A stretch of DNA of 39,131 bases from Xenococcaceae cyanobacterium MO_188.B29 (GTDB lineage: Bacteria > Cyanobacteriota > Cyanobacteriia > Cyanobacteriales > Xenococcaceae). Made by a program: the position numbers and the translations under genes. Shown here piece by piece: positions 16,106 through 24,957 of the stretch (its first letter is position 1; every line of letters starts with the position of its first letter). Location of the stretch: the NCBI GenBank assembly GCA_030065155.1, contig JASJDI010000011.1:1-39131 (forward strand). Reading direction: 5' to 3'. The notes beneath the pieces were generated by a model. The model worked only from the letters and a program-made list of their open reading frames with translations. It was not told the origin of the DNA and searched no databases.

Positions 16106-17413
16106 ATGAAACGAACTAACAAAATTATTCGTCCTACTTCTACTTTTAGAATTACTCTAGCATTGACTTTAATAACTACAAGTTTATTAACTACCGCCTG
16201 TCAAAATACTGGTGCAGGGGGAGATACTCAAAGTCAAGGGGAAGGGCTAAAATTGGGAACACTATTACCAACTACTGGCGATCTTGCCTCTATTGGTCAG
16301 GATATGCCCGTAGCCGTAAAATTAGCAGTAGATACTATTAATGCTTGTGATGGTGTGAATGACAATCCTGTCACTTTAGTCAATGAAGATAGTCAAACCG
16401 ATCCTAGTGCAGGTAGTACTGCTATGACTAAATTAGCAGAAGTCGATCGAGTTGCAGGAGTGGTTGGAGCTTTTGCTAGTAGTGTTTCTACTGCTGCACT
16501 AGAAGTAGCTGTCCGCAATAATGTTATGTTGGTATCTCCAGGTAGTACTAGTCCTGTATTTACTGACAGAGCAAAAAACGGAGAATTTAATGATTATTGG
16601 GCAAGAACAGCCCCTCCTGATACCTATCAAGCTCAGGCGTTAGCTACACTAGCTAACAAACGAGGATTTAAAAACGTTTCCACAGTAGTAATTAACAATG
16701 ATTATGGAGTTGGTTTTGAGCAAGAATTTGTTCAGGCTTTTGAAGGGTTAGGAGGCAAAGTTGCTACTAAGGGTAATCCAGTTCGCTACGATCCTAAAGC
16801 AGCTACTCTAGATAGTGAAGCTAAAGCAGCTTTTAGCAATAAACCAGATGCTGTGGCTGCTGTGTTGTATGCAGAAACTGGTAGTGTTTTATTAAAATCA
16901 GCCTTTCAGCAAGGTTTGAGTGAAGGAGTTACAGTTTTACTTACTGATGGAGTATATTCTGACGACTTTGTTCGCCAAGTTGGTAAGACAGGAGAAGGCA
17001 AATCCATTATTGGTGGCTCTTTAGGTACTGTACCTGGTGCAGATGGACAAGCTTTAGAAGATTTTACCGCTCTTTGGAAAGAAGAAACTGGTCAAGACGT
17101 ACCTGCTTATACACCTCATAGTTGGGATGCAGCTGTACTGTTAATGCTAGCTGCTGAAGCTGCCGATGCTAATACAGGAGAAGGAATTAAAAGTAAAATT
17201 AGAGAAGTAGCTAATGCTCCTGGGACAGAAGTTACCGATCCTTGTGAAGCACTAACATTAATACGTAATGGAGAAGATATTAATTACCAAGGAGCTAGTG
17301 GTAATGTAGATATTGATGCTAATGGGGATGTAGTAGGTAGCTATGATGTCTGGCAAGTTGGTGAAGATGGTAGTTTAACAACTATTGATAAAGTAAATCC
17401 TGCTACCAATTAG
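16106..17413 (+). CDS. Amino-acid ABC transporter substrate-binding lipoprotein (NatB-like)
   Basis: A 435-residue periplasmic binding protein of the leucine/isoleucine/valine type. A lipoprotein signal ends LLTTAC, with Cys32 as lipid anchor. The mature part has the type I binding fold: LKLGTLLPTTGDLASIG, AGVVGAFASSVSTAAL, MLVSPGSTSPVFT, and YTPHSWDAAVLLMLA. It is closest in my knowledge to NatB of the cyanobacterial neutral amino acid N-I transporter. No permease or ATPase genes adjoin it, which is usual for this scattered system. A ribosome site CAGGAG lies about 13 bases before the ATG. Confidence 0.88.
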   Translation: MKRTNKIIRPTSTFRITLALTLITTSLLTTACQNTGAGGDTQSQGEGLKLGTLLPTTGDLASIGQDMPVAVKLAVDTINACDGVNDNPVTLVNEDSQTDPSAGSTAMTKLAEVDRVAGVVGAFASSVSTAALEVAVRNNVMLVSPGSTSPVFTDRAKNGEFNDYWARTAPPDTYQAQALATLANKRGFKNVSTVVINNDYGVGFEQEFVQAFEGLGGKVATKGNPVRYDPKAATLDSEAKAAFSNKPDAVAAVLYAETGSVLLKSAFQQGLSEGVTVLLTDGVYSDDFVRQVGKTGEGKSIIGGSLGTVPGADGQALEDFTALWKEETGQDVPAYTPHSWDAAVLLMLAAEAADANTGEGIKSKIREVANAPGTEVTDPCEALTLIRNGEDINYQGASGNVDIDANGDVVGSYDVWQVGEDGSLTTIDKVNPATN

Positions 17414-17427
17414 TTTTGGTTTTCGCG

Positions 17428-17693
17428 AGTAATGAGTAATGAGTAATGAGTAGTGAGTAATACCTCTTGAATTACGCAAGAGGACTCAGAAATTGAATTA
17501 ATTTTTATGTTTTCCTCATAAATAAGGCCCTAAAGGATACACCTTCGGATAAGGTTTTATTCTATTCCTTGGGCTTTACTCATTACTTCTTCTCATTACT
17601 TCAGCCCGAAGGGCTGGTAAGGCAGCAGGGATTTCCTTTAAGTGGAAGTCTTATTCAATAAATCCAGAGTAAAAGTCTTGCTGCTGTGCTTAC
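17428..17693. repeat. Cluster of inverted repeats and hairpins in a 740-base intergenic region
   Basis: Between the binding-protein gene and mntP lie: GAGTAATGAGTAATG-type period-7 repeats (17428-17461) that are complementary to TTACTCATTACTTC (17577-17601); a hairpin CCTCTTG/CAAGAGG (17463-17483); a longer hairpin 17524-17577 with AAGGCCC/GGGCTTT outside and ACCTT/AAGGT inside; AGCCC/GGGCT (17603-17615); and a tiered hairpin 17617-17693 (GTAAG/CTTAC, GCAGCA/TGCTGC, GGATTT/AAATCC). The remaining 17694-18153 holds one more imperfect hairpin (17758-17794), a HIP1-related palindrome (17961-17998) and AT-rich DNA. No reading frame of note. Confidence 0.6.
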
Positions 17694-18153
17694 TATCTCA
17701 TATAGAAAACTTAACTGATAATTAGTTGCATCTCTTTATTGCGAGCAGCTGTCATTTGGGGTCTTCCTAGATGTTTTTATAGGAAAGTCCCGACTTCTAT
17801 CGCTGTAGTTATACAACATTAAATAAATATATTCAACAACATGGCAAATTTGCATGTTTATCATAAACATTCATAAAAATCTTACTTTTTTTAGTAAGTA
17901 AGTTTGCTTAAAACTCCAGCTTAATGGCTTACAATTAATATTATTCAAACTATTTATTAAAGCACGATCACGAAGTGCCAGGCTTAGCCCGATCGCCTGA
18001 TTAAATTAATTGATTTTATTATTAACAAAGTTATTGGTATATTAAAAAAGTCAATCCAATCAAAAATCATTGTTTATAAGTTCTCAGATCCATGATCCCC
18101 CTATGGGATAGCTTTCAAAAGACATGTAGAAAGATACTCATTATAACAAAAGT

Positions 18154-18732
18154 ATGGAATTATTTTTGATTATTTTAACGGCGTTTGGATTATCTACAGA
18201 TGCTTTGGCTATGTCTTTGACTAGTGGATTATTTATTAGACACATTAAAATTAATAAGGCAATAAAAATAGCTTTGTTTTTTGCTTTTTTCCAAATGTTA
18301 ATGCCTTTAATTGGCTGGAAGTTAGGACTTAGTGTTATTGATTTAATTTTTAAGATTGGTTATTGGATAAGTTTTAGCTTATTGAGTATCCTTGGTGTCA
18401 AAATGATTGATGATGCTCTTAAAACAGAAAATGATGAAGTAGAAAAAGCAATTAATCCCCTAGAAAACTATACTCTTCTAGGACTAGCTCTTAATAGTAG
18501 TCTTGATGAATTAGCCCTCGGTTTTGCCTCAAGTTCAAGTGAAATTTCCATTTTTACTTTAGCAAGTTTCATAGGATTAATAACCTTTATCTTATCTTTT
18601 TCAGGAGTATTGCTTAGTCATAAAGTTGGCAAAATTGTCAACAAAAAAGTTAAGTTCATTAGCGGTATACTTTTACTTACTATTAGTATCACAATCTTTT
18701 GGAATCATCTTTTTGAGCAAATAGTTAATTAG
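18154..18732 (+). CDS. mntP: Putative manganese efflux pump MntP
   Basis: A 192-residue, six-helix membrane protein of the MntP family (two DUF204-like halves), exporting Mn2+. The two conserved aspartate motifs are present: FGLSTDALAMSL in helix 1 and LNSSLDELALGF in the second half. Length and helix spacing match E. coli MntP. A TATAAC box at 18142-18147 sits so close to the ATG that the message could be leaderless. I looked for a yybP-ykoY manganese riboswitch upstream and saw none. Its last 8 bases overlap the end of the convergent egtD. Confidence 0.88.
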   Translation: MELFLIILTAFGLSTDALAMSLTSGLFIRHIKINKAIKIALFFAFFQMLMPLIGWKLGLSVIDLIFKIGYWISFSLLSILGVKMIDDALKTENDEVEKAINPLENYTLLGLALNSSLDELALGFASSSSEISIFTLASFIGLITFILSFSGVLLSHKVGKIVNKKVKFISGILLLTISITIFWNHLFEQIVN

Positions 18733-19783
18733 GATTTATTATCTGTTTGTGTTGCTGCTTCTGAGATAACAAAACACCAAACCATCGTTGTGAATCTGTC
18801 CACACTTGTAGTGTTTTTAGTTGATGGGCCAATAAATAATCTTGCATCTGGTGCAGATCAAACTTACGAGAAATTTCTGTCAGAATGGTTTCTTCTGGCT
18901 CAAAATTTACTCTAAAATCGGGAGCATCCAGAATAACAGAATGAGCTTTTTGACAGGCTAAGTGCATTTCAATTTGTGCTTGAGTAGAATTATAAAAAGC
19001 CTGATGAGTAAATAAGGTTGGTTCAAAATTGCCTTGAAAACGCCAATTCAAATGCTGCAAAATATTGAGATTAAAAGCAGCAGTAACACCTTGACTATCA
19101 TTGTAAGCAGCTTCTAAAATCTGCTTTGGTTTTTGTAAATCGATTCCCAGCAAGAAATAATCACCTTCATCCAATGCCGTTACAATTTGAGTAAGAAAGC
19201 GATCGCACTCTTTCGGGTTAAAATTACCAATAGTACTGCCCAAAAATAAAACCATCTTGCGTGGTAGTACAGATGGTCTAAGATTAGTTAAAGCTCGATC
19301 GTAAGTGCCTACCAAACCATGAATATGTAGTCGAGGATAATCTGCCAATAGTTGATAAGCACTTTCTTTGAGCATACTTCCACTGACATCGATCGGACAG
19401 TATTCTAGAGGATAATTTAAACCTTGGTAAGCATCTAACAAAAGACGAGTTTTCGTTGAACTACCACTACCCAGTTCGATTAATTCGCAAGCACCAGTTA
19501 ATTGAGCTATTTCTGGAGCATACTGTTTTAAAATTTCTGCCTCTGTACGAGTAGGATAATATTCTGGTAGTTGACAAATTTGCTCAAATAATTGCGAACC
19601 GCGACTGTCATAAAAATAACGAGGAGGTAAAGATTTCTGTGATTTACTCAACCCCATAATTACATCTTTACCATCGTCTATTGCTTCTATTGCATTATCT
19701 AATAGGCAATCAATCTGTAAAGGTTTTGCTTGAGAAAACTGCTCTAGAGAATTAGTATCTCCTGTTTGAGACAAAAATGACAT
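18725..19783 (-). CDS. egtD: L-histidine N-alpha-methyltransferase (ergothioneine biosynthesis)
   Basis: EgtD trimethylates histidine to hercynine with S-adenosylmethionine, the first step of ergothioneine synthesis. The 352-residue protein has the family signature LPPRYFYDSRGSQLFEQI (about 51-68), LPEYYPTRTEAEIL, the SAM-binding ELGSGSSTKTRLLL, YCPIDVSGSML and FLGSTIGNFNP, and the C-terminal QRWFGVLL. A ribosome site GGAGA lies just before ATG 19783. EgtB is not next to it. Its stop codon overlaps that of mntP on the other strand. Confidence 0.93.
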   Translation of the reverse strand: MSFLSQTGDTNSLEQFSQAKPLQIDCLLDNAIEAIDDGKDVIMGLSKSQKSLPPRYFYDSRGSQLFEQICQLPEYYPTRTEAEILKQYAPEIAQLTGACELIELGSGSSTKTRLLLDAYQGLNYPLEYCPIDVSGSMLKESAYQLLADYPRLHIHGLVGTYDRALTNLRPSVLPRKMVLFLGSTIGNFNPKECDRFLTQIVTALDEGDYFLLGIDLQKPKQILEAAYNDSQGVTAAFNLNILQHLNWRFQGNFEPTLFTHQAFYNSTQAQIEMHLACQKAHSVILDAPDFRVNFEPEETILTEISRKFDLHQMQDYLLAHQLKTLQVWTDSQRWFGVLLSQKQQHKQIINPN

Positions 19784-19840
19784 TCGCTCTCCGTCTAATT
19801 AATTACTAAAAACTCAGACTGAACCTTCATTAATATAAAA

Positions 19841-19867
19841 CAAAAAGAAACCCCTTATTAAGAGTTT
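19841..19867 (-). terminator. Rho-independent terminator after the aldo/keto reductase gene
   Basis: Read on the minus strand, AAACTC pairs with GGGTTT around an 8-base loop, followed by CTTTTTG and TTTT. It lies about 70 bases downstream of the reductase stop codon. Confidence 0.6.
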
Positions 19868-19933
19868 TTTCCTATATCTTCCTGTGCTATTATCGTAAGA
19901 TTTTTATTTATATAGTCAATTCCTGAATTGCTG

Positions 19934-20905
19934 CTACTTACTCTGAAAAATATTTTGTACCATAGTTTTATCAACTTTGGCAGCAGCTCGATCTAATTGT
20001 GCCACTTCCCCTGCTTCTAGTTGCCAACCCAACGCACCAATATTCTGTTTAGCTTGTTCAGGATTTTTAGCTCCAGGTATGGGGATAGTCCCTTTACAAA
20101 TACACCAGTTAAGAGCTACTTGAGACATTGTTTTCTGACGAAATTGAGCTATTTCCCGTAAACAAGCTAAAAGCGATTTTGCTCCTGATAATAACTGTTT
20201 AAATAACAAGCCTCGTAGTCCTCTAGGCAAGTTATCTGGAGAGTATTTACCTGTCAGAATGCCCAAGCAAAGAGGACTATAAGCAATTAGTTTAATACCC
20301 AATTCATCGCAGACATCCTTAACACCTAACTCCGTAACAGGGTAAGTAGATAGTAAAGAATATTGCACCTGAAGAGTGAGAATAGGAACACCGCGATCGC
20401 TCAATTTTTTATATACTTGTCTTAACCTCTTAGCACCATAATTAGATAAACCTACACCTTTGACTAATCCTTGTTCATATAAGTCTGCTAATCCATCTAA
20501 AAGTTGCCATTCTTGCCAAGGAAAGTAGTTAGCTGTAGACCAGTGCATTTGTACCAAGTCAATATTTCTACCTAATCTTTGTGCTGATGCTTTACCAGCA
20601 GCAACCATAGAATTTCTGGTTAATCTCCAAGGATAAGGAGCAAGTTTAGTTGCTAGACAAATATTTTCTTTGTCGATCCCCTGGTAAGCGCGATCGAATT
20701 TTCCTAAGAGTATCTCGCTACGTCCATTAAGTCTTCCAGTGCCATAGGAGTCACCAGTATCAAATAAGGTTACGCCATTACTTATACATAGATTAAATAC
20801 TTCTTGCAGTTGACTATCCATACTTGGCTCGTATCCCCAAAGTAATCGATTACCCCATGCCCATGTGCCACATCCCATTGTAGGGAGAGAGATTGTTTTG
20901 TTCAT
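19934..20905 (-). CDS. Aldo/keto reductase
   Basis: A 323-residue NADPH-dependent oxidoreductase with a TIM-barrel fold. The catalytic tetrad is visible: Asp and Tyr in TLFDTGDSYGTG, Lys in CLATKLAPYPW, His in LVQMHWSTANY. The cofactor end GTIPIPGAKNPEQAKQN is typical of the family. Homologues are found in cyanobacteria and plastids with unknown carbonyl substrates. It stands as its own unit with a terminator downstream and period-7 repeats upstream. Confidence 0.9.
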   Translation of the reverse strand: MNKTISLPTMGCGTWAWGNRLLWGYEPSMDSQLQEVFNLCISNGVTLFDTGDSYGTGRLNGRSEILLGKFDRAYQGIDKENICLATKLAPYPWRLTRNSMVAAGKASAQRLGRNIDLVQMHWSTANYFPWQEWQLLDGLADLYEQGLVKGVGLSNYGAKRLRQVYKKLSDRGVPILTLQVQYSLLSTYPVTELGVKDVCDELGIKLIAYSPLCLGILTGKYSPDNLPRGLRGLLFKQLLSGAKSLLACLREIAQFRQKTMSQVALNWCICKGTIPIPGAKNPEQAKQNIGALGWQLEAGEVAQLDRAAAKVDKTMVQNIFQSK

Positions 20906-20936
20906 CTTTGTTTAAATTTTCTTGCTCTCTTGAATT

Positions 20937-20968
20937 AGTTATTAGTTGTTAGTTATTAGCTTTTAGTT
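20937..20968. repeat. Short period-7 repeat (TTAGTTA/TTAGCTT type)
   Basis: Degenerate heptamer units between the divergent aldo/keto reductase and transglutaminase-like genes, of the same style as those at 12958 and 31078. Confidence 0.5.
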
Positions 20969-21064
20969 TAAATTATCAAACTCACAAGTACTTAGTAATC
21001 TAGATCTAACTTATTTACTCAAACTGAGCTTATTCTGTACTAAATTGGGATTGAGTACTATTTA

Positions 21065-22489
21065 ATGACTACAGAAAAAGAATTAAAAGGATGGGGTAAG
21101 CAAGGAAGTAAGTTTAAATCGAGAAAGCTCAAAAAAACTAACTCCTTTCCTTGGTTATTCATTTCCCTTTTAGGTTTTTCTGCCTTTTTAACTTTAGGTC
21201 ATTTCTCAACAACTATTAATAATTATTCCACGGAACAATCTCTCTCTTCCCAATCTTTAATCTTTGCTAGTAGTCAATATCAACCCATTAAAATTGGTTC
21301 ATCTGAAGATATTGCCCAACAAGATTTTACTGAGATAGATCGCTTAGCTTCTACACTAAACTATCAAGGTGAATCTATAGAAGAGTTAGCAAATTTACTT
21401 GCTCAAAATGCTGATAATGAGTTAGAAAAAGCTAGGATTATTTATGCTTGGATTACTCAACATATTAGTTATGATGTGCCTTCTTTTCTAGAAGCAATAA
21501 ATAACGGCAATTATCCTGATGTGAGTCCTCAAAAAGTATTGCGCGATCGTACTACTATTTGTTCTGGCTATAGTAATCTTTATTTTGCTCTAGCATCAGC
21601 AATGGATTTAGAAACAGTAATAATTTTTGGCTATGCTAAGGGTGCAACGACAATAGAGACTGATGACGAGATTAATCATGCTTGGAATGGGGTTAAAATC
21701 GATGGTAATTGGTACTTGTTGGATGCGACTTGGGGTTCGGGCTCGGTAATTGATGAGAAGTTTAAACCCCAGTATAAACCTTATTATTTTGCGACAAAGC
21801 CATCAGAATTTATTTATACTCATTTTCCTGCCGATCGAGGATGGCAGCTTCTAAAACAAACTTATTCAAGAGGAAAGTTTGTCAGTTTACCTCATATTTC
21901 TTCCAGTTTTTATGACTTACAATTACAAGTAGTTAGTCATAATGTTAATCAGATCGAAGCAACAGCAAGAATAGATATTAAATTGCAAGCTCCAAACAAT
22001 ATTTTTGCTATCGCCGATTTATATCAAGGACAAAAAAAAGTTACTACCTCTTCTACTTTTGTAACAAGACAAGATAATTATTTAATAGTAAGTGTTGCCC
22101 CTCCAGCATCAGGAAATTACACTCTTAAAATCTATGGGAAAAAAGGTAAAGAAGCGCAAAAATATCAAAAGGTAATTACCTATGAAATTCAAGCCGATAA
22201 ACCAGTAACTGAATTTCCTAAAACCTATGCTCACTATAGTAAGCATGAGGTAAATTTAATTGAACCCTTAGAAAGCAATTTACCAGACTATAGTTCTGTT
22301 TATTTTAGTTTAAAAGTACCTTATGCTAGAGATGTCCAATTAGTTAATACTAAAACTAATAACTGGACTGCATTAGAAGGTTATGGTGATTATTTTCAAG
22401 GTTATGTGGATATGGAGCCAGGACAAAATATAGTAGTAGCAAAATTCCCTGACGACGATCGCTATTGGCATCTACTTGAATATAAATAG
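21065..22489 (+). CDS. Transglutaminase-like domain protein, membrane-anchored
   Basis: A 474-residue protein with one N-terminal membrane segment (about 28-46), the rest probably outside the cytoplasm. The papain-like transglutaminase core has its triad: Cys166 in RTTICSGYSNL, His205 in INHAWNGV, Asp220 in LLDATWGSG. The C-terminal half (about 280-474) looks like beta-sandwich domains. Relatives of this kyphoscoliosis/YebA-type group act as peptidases or cell-wall modifiers; the substrate is unknown. It is a single gene. Confidence 0.85.
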   Translation: MTTEKELKGWGKQGSKFKSRKLKKTNSFPWLFISLLGFSAFLTLGHFSTTINNYSTEQSLSSQSLIFASSQYQPIKIGSSEDIAQQDFTEIDRLASTLNYQGESIEELANLLAQNADNELEKARIIYAWITQHISYDVPSFLEAINNGNYPDVSPQKVLRDRTTICSGYSNLYFALASAMDLETVIIFGYAKGATTIETDDEINHAWNGVKIDGNWYLLDATWGSGSVIDEKFKPQYKPYYFATKPSEFIYTHFPADRGWQLLKQTYSRGKFVSLPHISSSFYDLQLQVVSHNVNQIEATARIDIKLQAPNNIFAIADLYQGQKKVTTSSTFVTRQDNYLIVSVAPPASGNYTLKIYGKKGKEAQKYQKVITYEIQADKPVTEFPKTYAHYSKHEVNLIEPLESNLPDYSSVYFSLKVPYARDVQLVNTKTNNWTALEGYGDYFQGYVDMEPGQNIVVAKFPDDDRYWHLLEYK

Positions 22490-22533
22490 CTTTAATAAGC
22501 GATTTTTATTCTTCTTGACTCCTAACTCCTTAT

Positions 22534-23826
22534 TTACTTATTCATCAAGTGAGCAGATGAGTCTCTAGAAGCTCTCACTTCTCCTGATAAAATTTCTACC
22601 GCCTTGATAAATTGGGGATCATCTGGAGTTCCGATCAAAGTTCGATCGCCTTGTAATACCTTACGTTGCTCATCACTCAACTCAATTACTATATCAGGAG
22701 GAATTCCCTCTTTATTAATATCTCTACCACTAGGAGTTAAGTACTTAGCGATAGTTACAGCTAAACCAGAGCCATCTCCTAAAGAGCGTACAGACTGGAC
22801 TAAACCTTTACCAAAAGTTTGAGTTCCGACTAGAGTTGCTCTATCATTATCTTGAAGTGCGCCAGAGAGAATTTCGCTAGCACTAGCCGAGCCACCATCT
22901 ACTAAAACAACTAAAGGCTTATCAGTTAAGGAATTATTGTTAGCGAACTTACGCTCTCTTTCACCACCGCGATCGACAGTAGAGACAATTGCTCCTTCTT
23001 TCAACCACATCCGAGCAATATCGATACTAGCATAGAGAAGACCGCCAGGATTAGAACGTAAATCTAAGACATAGCCTTCCACGTTTTGTCCTTCTAAATC
23101 TTTAATCGCATCACGCATTTCTTTAGAAGCTTGTGCGCTAAACTGAGTTAAACGAATGTAGCCTACATCACCAATAGAAGTATCCTTTATACTAGCTTTA
23201 ACTGGGTGGATTTTGATTCTCGCCCTAACGATTTCGTAATCTCTGTTTCTACCTTCTCTATCAATAGTAAGGGTAACTCTAGTACCAGGTTTACCTCTAA
23301 TCAACTTAACGGCATCTTTGGTATCCATACCCTTAGTGTCAACCCCATCAATTTTGGTAATAATATCTTTAGCTAAGATCCCCGCACTAAAAGCAGGAGT
23401 ATCTTCAATAGGGGAGATAACTATCAAACGATCTGTTTCTTCATCTTTAGCAATTTGAATACCCACTCCTGTTAATTCTCCAGAGGTATCAATCTGCATA
23501 TCTTTAAACTCTCCTGGATCCATAAAACGAGTGTAAGGATCTTCAAGTTTCTCTAACATTTCACGGATTGCTTCATAAGCATCATCTTTACCCGTGTAAG
23601 ATTTTCCTAAATATTCTTGGCGTACTTGTTGCCAATCTAGGTTATTAAAACTAGTATCTACATACTGATAATTTATAATCTGCCATACTTCGTCTACCAA
23701 TTCTTTGGGACTCTCTTGAAAAAAAGCTTGACTCTGGGAAAGGTGGAATCCTGTCCCGGTAACTGCTACAGTGGAAAGTGCTACCACAGTAGCACCAAGA
23801 ACAATCCCATGTTTTGAAATTACCAT
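22534..23826 (-). CDS. ctpC: Carboxyl-terminal processing protease CtpC (S41 family)
   Basis: A 430-residue serine protease. It has an N-terminal membrane/signal segment (about 7-28), the cyanobacterial block SPKELVDEVWQIIN (39-52), a PDZ domain (about 115-195: GELTGVGIQI, ILAKDIITKIDGVDTKGM), and the S41 core with LDLRSNPGG (255-262), the nucleophile Ser315 in GSASASEI and Lys340 in TFGKG. Start and central blocks match what is annotated as CtpC in cyanobacteria, distinct from CtpA, which matures D1. It works in the periplasm or lumen. It is divergent from ftsQ. Confidence 0.9.
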   Translation of the reverse strand: MVISKHGIVLGATVVALSTVAVTGTGFHLSQSQAFFQESPKELVDEVWQIINYQYVDTSFNNLDWQQVRQEYLGKSYTGKDDAYEAIREMLEKLEDPYTRFMDPGEFKDMQIDTSGELTGVGIQIAKDEETDRLIVISPIEDTPAFSAGILAKDIITKIDGVDTKGMDTKDAVKLIRGKPGTRVTLTIDREGRNRDYEIVRARIKIHPVKASIKDTSIGDVGYIRLTQFSAQASKEMRDAIKDLEGQNVEGYVLDLRSNPGGLLYASIDIARMWLKEGAIVSTVDRGGERERKFANNNSLTDKPLVVLVDGGSASASEILSGALQDNDRATLVGTQTFGKGLVQSVRSLGDGSGLAVTIAKYLTPSGRDINKEGIPPDIVIELSDEQRKVLQGDRTLIGTPDDPQFIKAVEILSGEVRASRDSSAHLMNK

Positions 23827-23953
23827 AAGCGAAAATTAAGGTGCTGGTATAAGACTATTAGATCAATAATAAATTTTAATTTACCACAGGTATTTTTTCG
23901 AGACAGTGATATTGAGTTTATAATTGCTTCAAAAAAGCCGATTCATCCTAAAA

Positions 23954-24748
23954 ATGTCTCTATCCTATTCTTCTAATTTACAACAAAAGCTCTCTGTCCT
24001 TAAAAAACAGAAACAGCAACAATTTTACTGCTCTATTTGGCGTTCTCTTATCATCAGTAGTGCGACTGCCACTCTATTGTGGCTAGCTAGTTTACCCTAT
24101 TGGCAAATTAAACAAAAATCGCAAATAAAAATAGTAGGTAATCATACAGTAACAAAAGATACTATCTACTCACTATTACCTTTATCTTATCCTCAATTTA
24201 TTTGGTCAATACCGACTAAACAATTGAGTCAATCTCTAGAGTCTGCACCACCAATTCTTGATGCTAGAGTTACTAGACAAATACTCCCTCCCATTATAAC
24301 AATTTCTTTACAAGAAAAAGTTCCTGTTGCGATCGCTTTCTCGAAAGGAAAAGTAGGTTTTTTAGATGCTCAAGGGAACTGGATTCCTCGTCAATTCTAT
24401 CGAAATACCACTAATAATTCTTCTTCCCTAGCTTTAAGAGCAATTAATTTTCAACCTCAGTACGCTCATTATTGGAGAGAAATATATGAATTAATAAATT
24501 TGTACTCTAATATTGATATCTTTGAAGTAAATTGGCAGGATTCAGAGAATTTGAGACTGAAAACAGAATTAGGAATGGTATATTTAGGTTCACCTAGTTT
24601 TCGTTTAGCAGATAAGTTTGCTGCCTTGGCTCGCCTACAAAATTTACCTGCTTATCTTAACCAAAGTCAAATAGATTATATCGATTTAAGCAATCCAGAT
24701 CTGCGAGTGATAGAAAAAAAACCTCAAGAAAACAGTATTTCTAATTAA
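23954..24748 (+). CDS. ftsQ: FtsQ/DivIB-type cell division protein
   Basis: A 264-residue single-pass membrane protein: a basic cytoplasmic N-terminus, a membrane helix (about 35-52 in SLIISSATATLLWLASL), then a POTRA domain (IKIVGNHTVTKDTIYSLL... ) and a beta domain with DARVTRQILPPIITISLQEKVPVA and FLDAQGNWI. FtsQ links divisome components. The start at ATG 23954 (MSLSYSS) is preferred to a TTG at 23924. It lies upstream of ftsZ on the same strand, the usual cyanobacterial order. Confidence 0.87.
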   Translation: MSLSYSSNLQQKLSVLKKQKQQQFYCSIWRSLIISSATATLLWLASLPYWQIKQKSQIKIVGNHTVTKDTIYSLLPLSYPQFIWSIPTKQLSQSLESAPPILDARVTRQILPPIITISLQEKVPVAIAFSKGKVGFLDAQGNWIPRQFYRNTTNNSSSLALRAINFQPQYAHYWREIYELINLYSNIDIFEVNWQDSENLRLKTELGMVYLGSPSFRLADKFAALARLQNLPAYLNQSQIDYIDLSNPDLRVIEKKPQENSISN

Positions 24749-24957
24749 GTATTATCCCTGAAAATTAAATAGATGGATGTAGGAAAGTTAAATTTGAGTT
24801 AATAGCAGCAGGTTTAGTTAATTTGTTCAATTAATAATTACAAAAACTTAAATATTTTCTAGTTATCTAATAAGATGAAGCATAATGATCGAGTCATGAG
24901 CTAAAAATTGACTTGATATAGTAGAAAAATTTAAACAAAAGGTTATCTTACCCTCCC

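Noticed and set aside
17783-17800. AGGAAAGTCCCGAC resembling the conserved RNase P RNA core
   Set aside because: Other conserved RNase P blocks (ACAGAA, matching P4 strand) are absent nearby.
17694-18153. Search for a yybP-ykoY manganese riboswitch ahead of mntP
   Set aside because: The conserved loops of that motif were not found.
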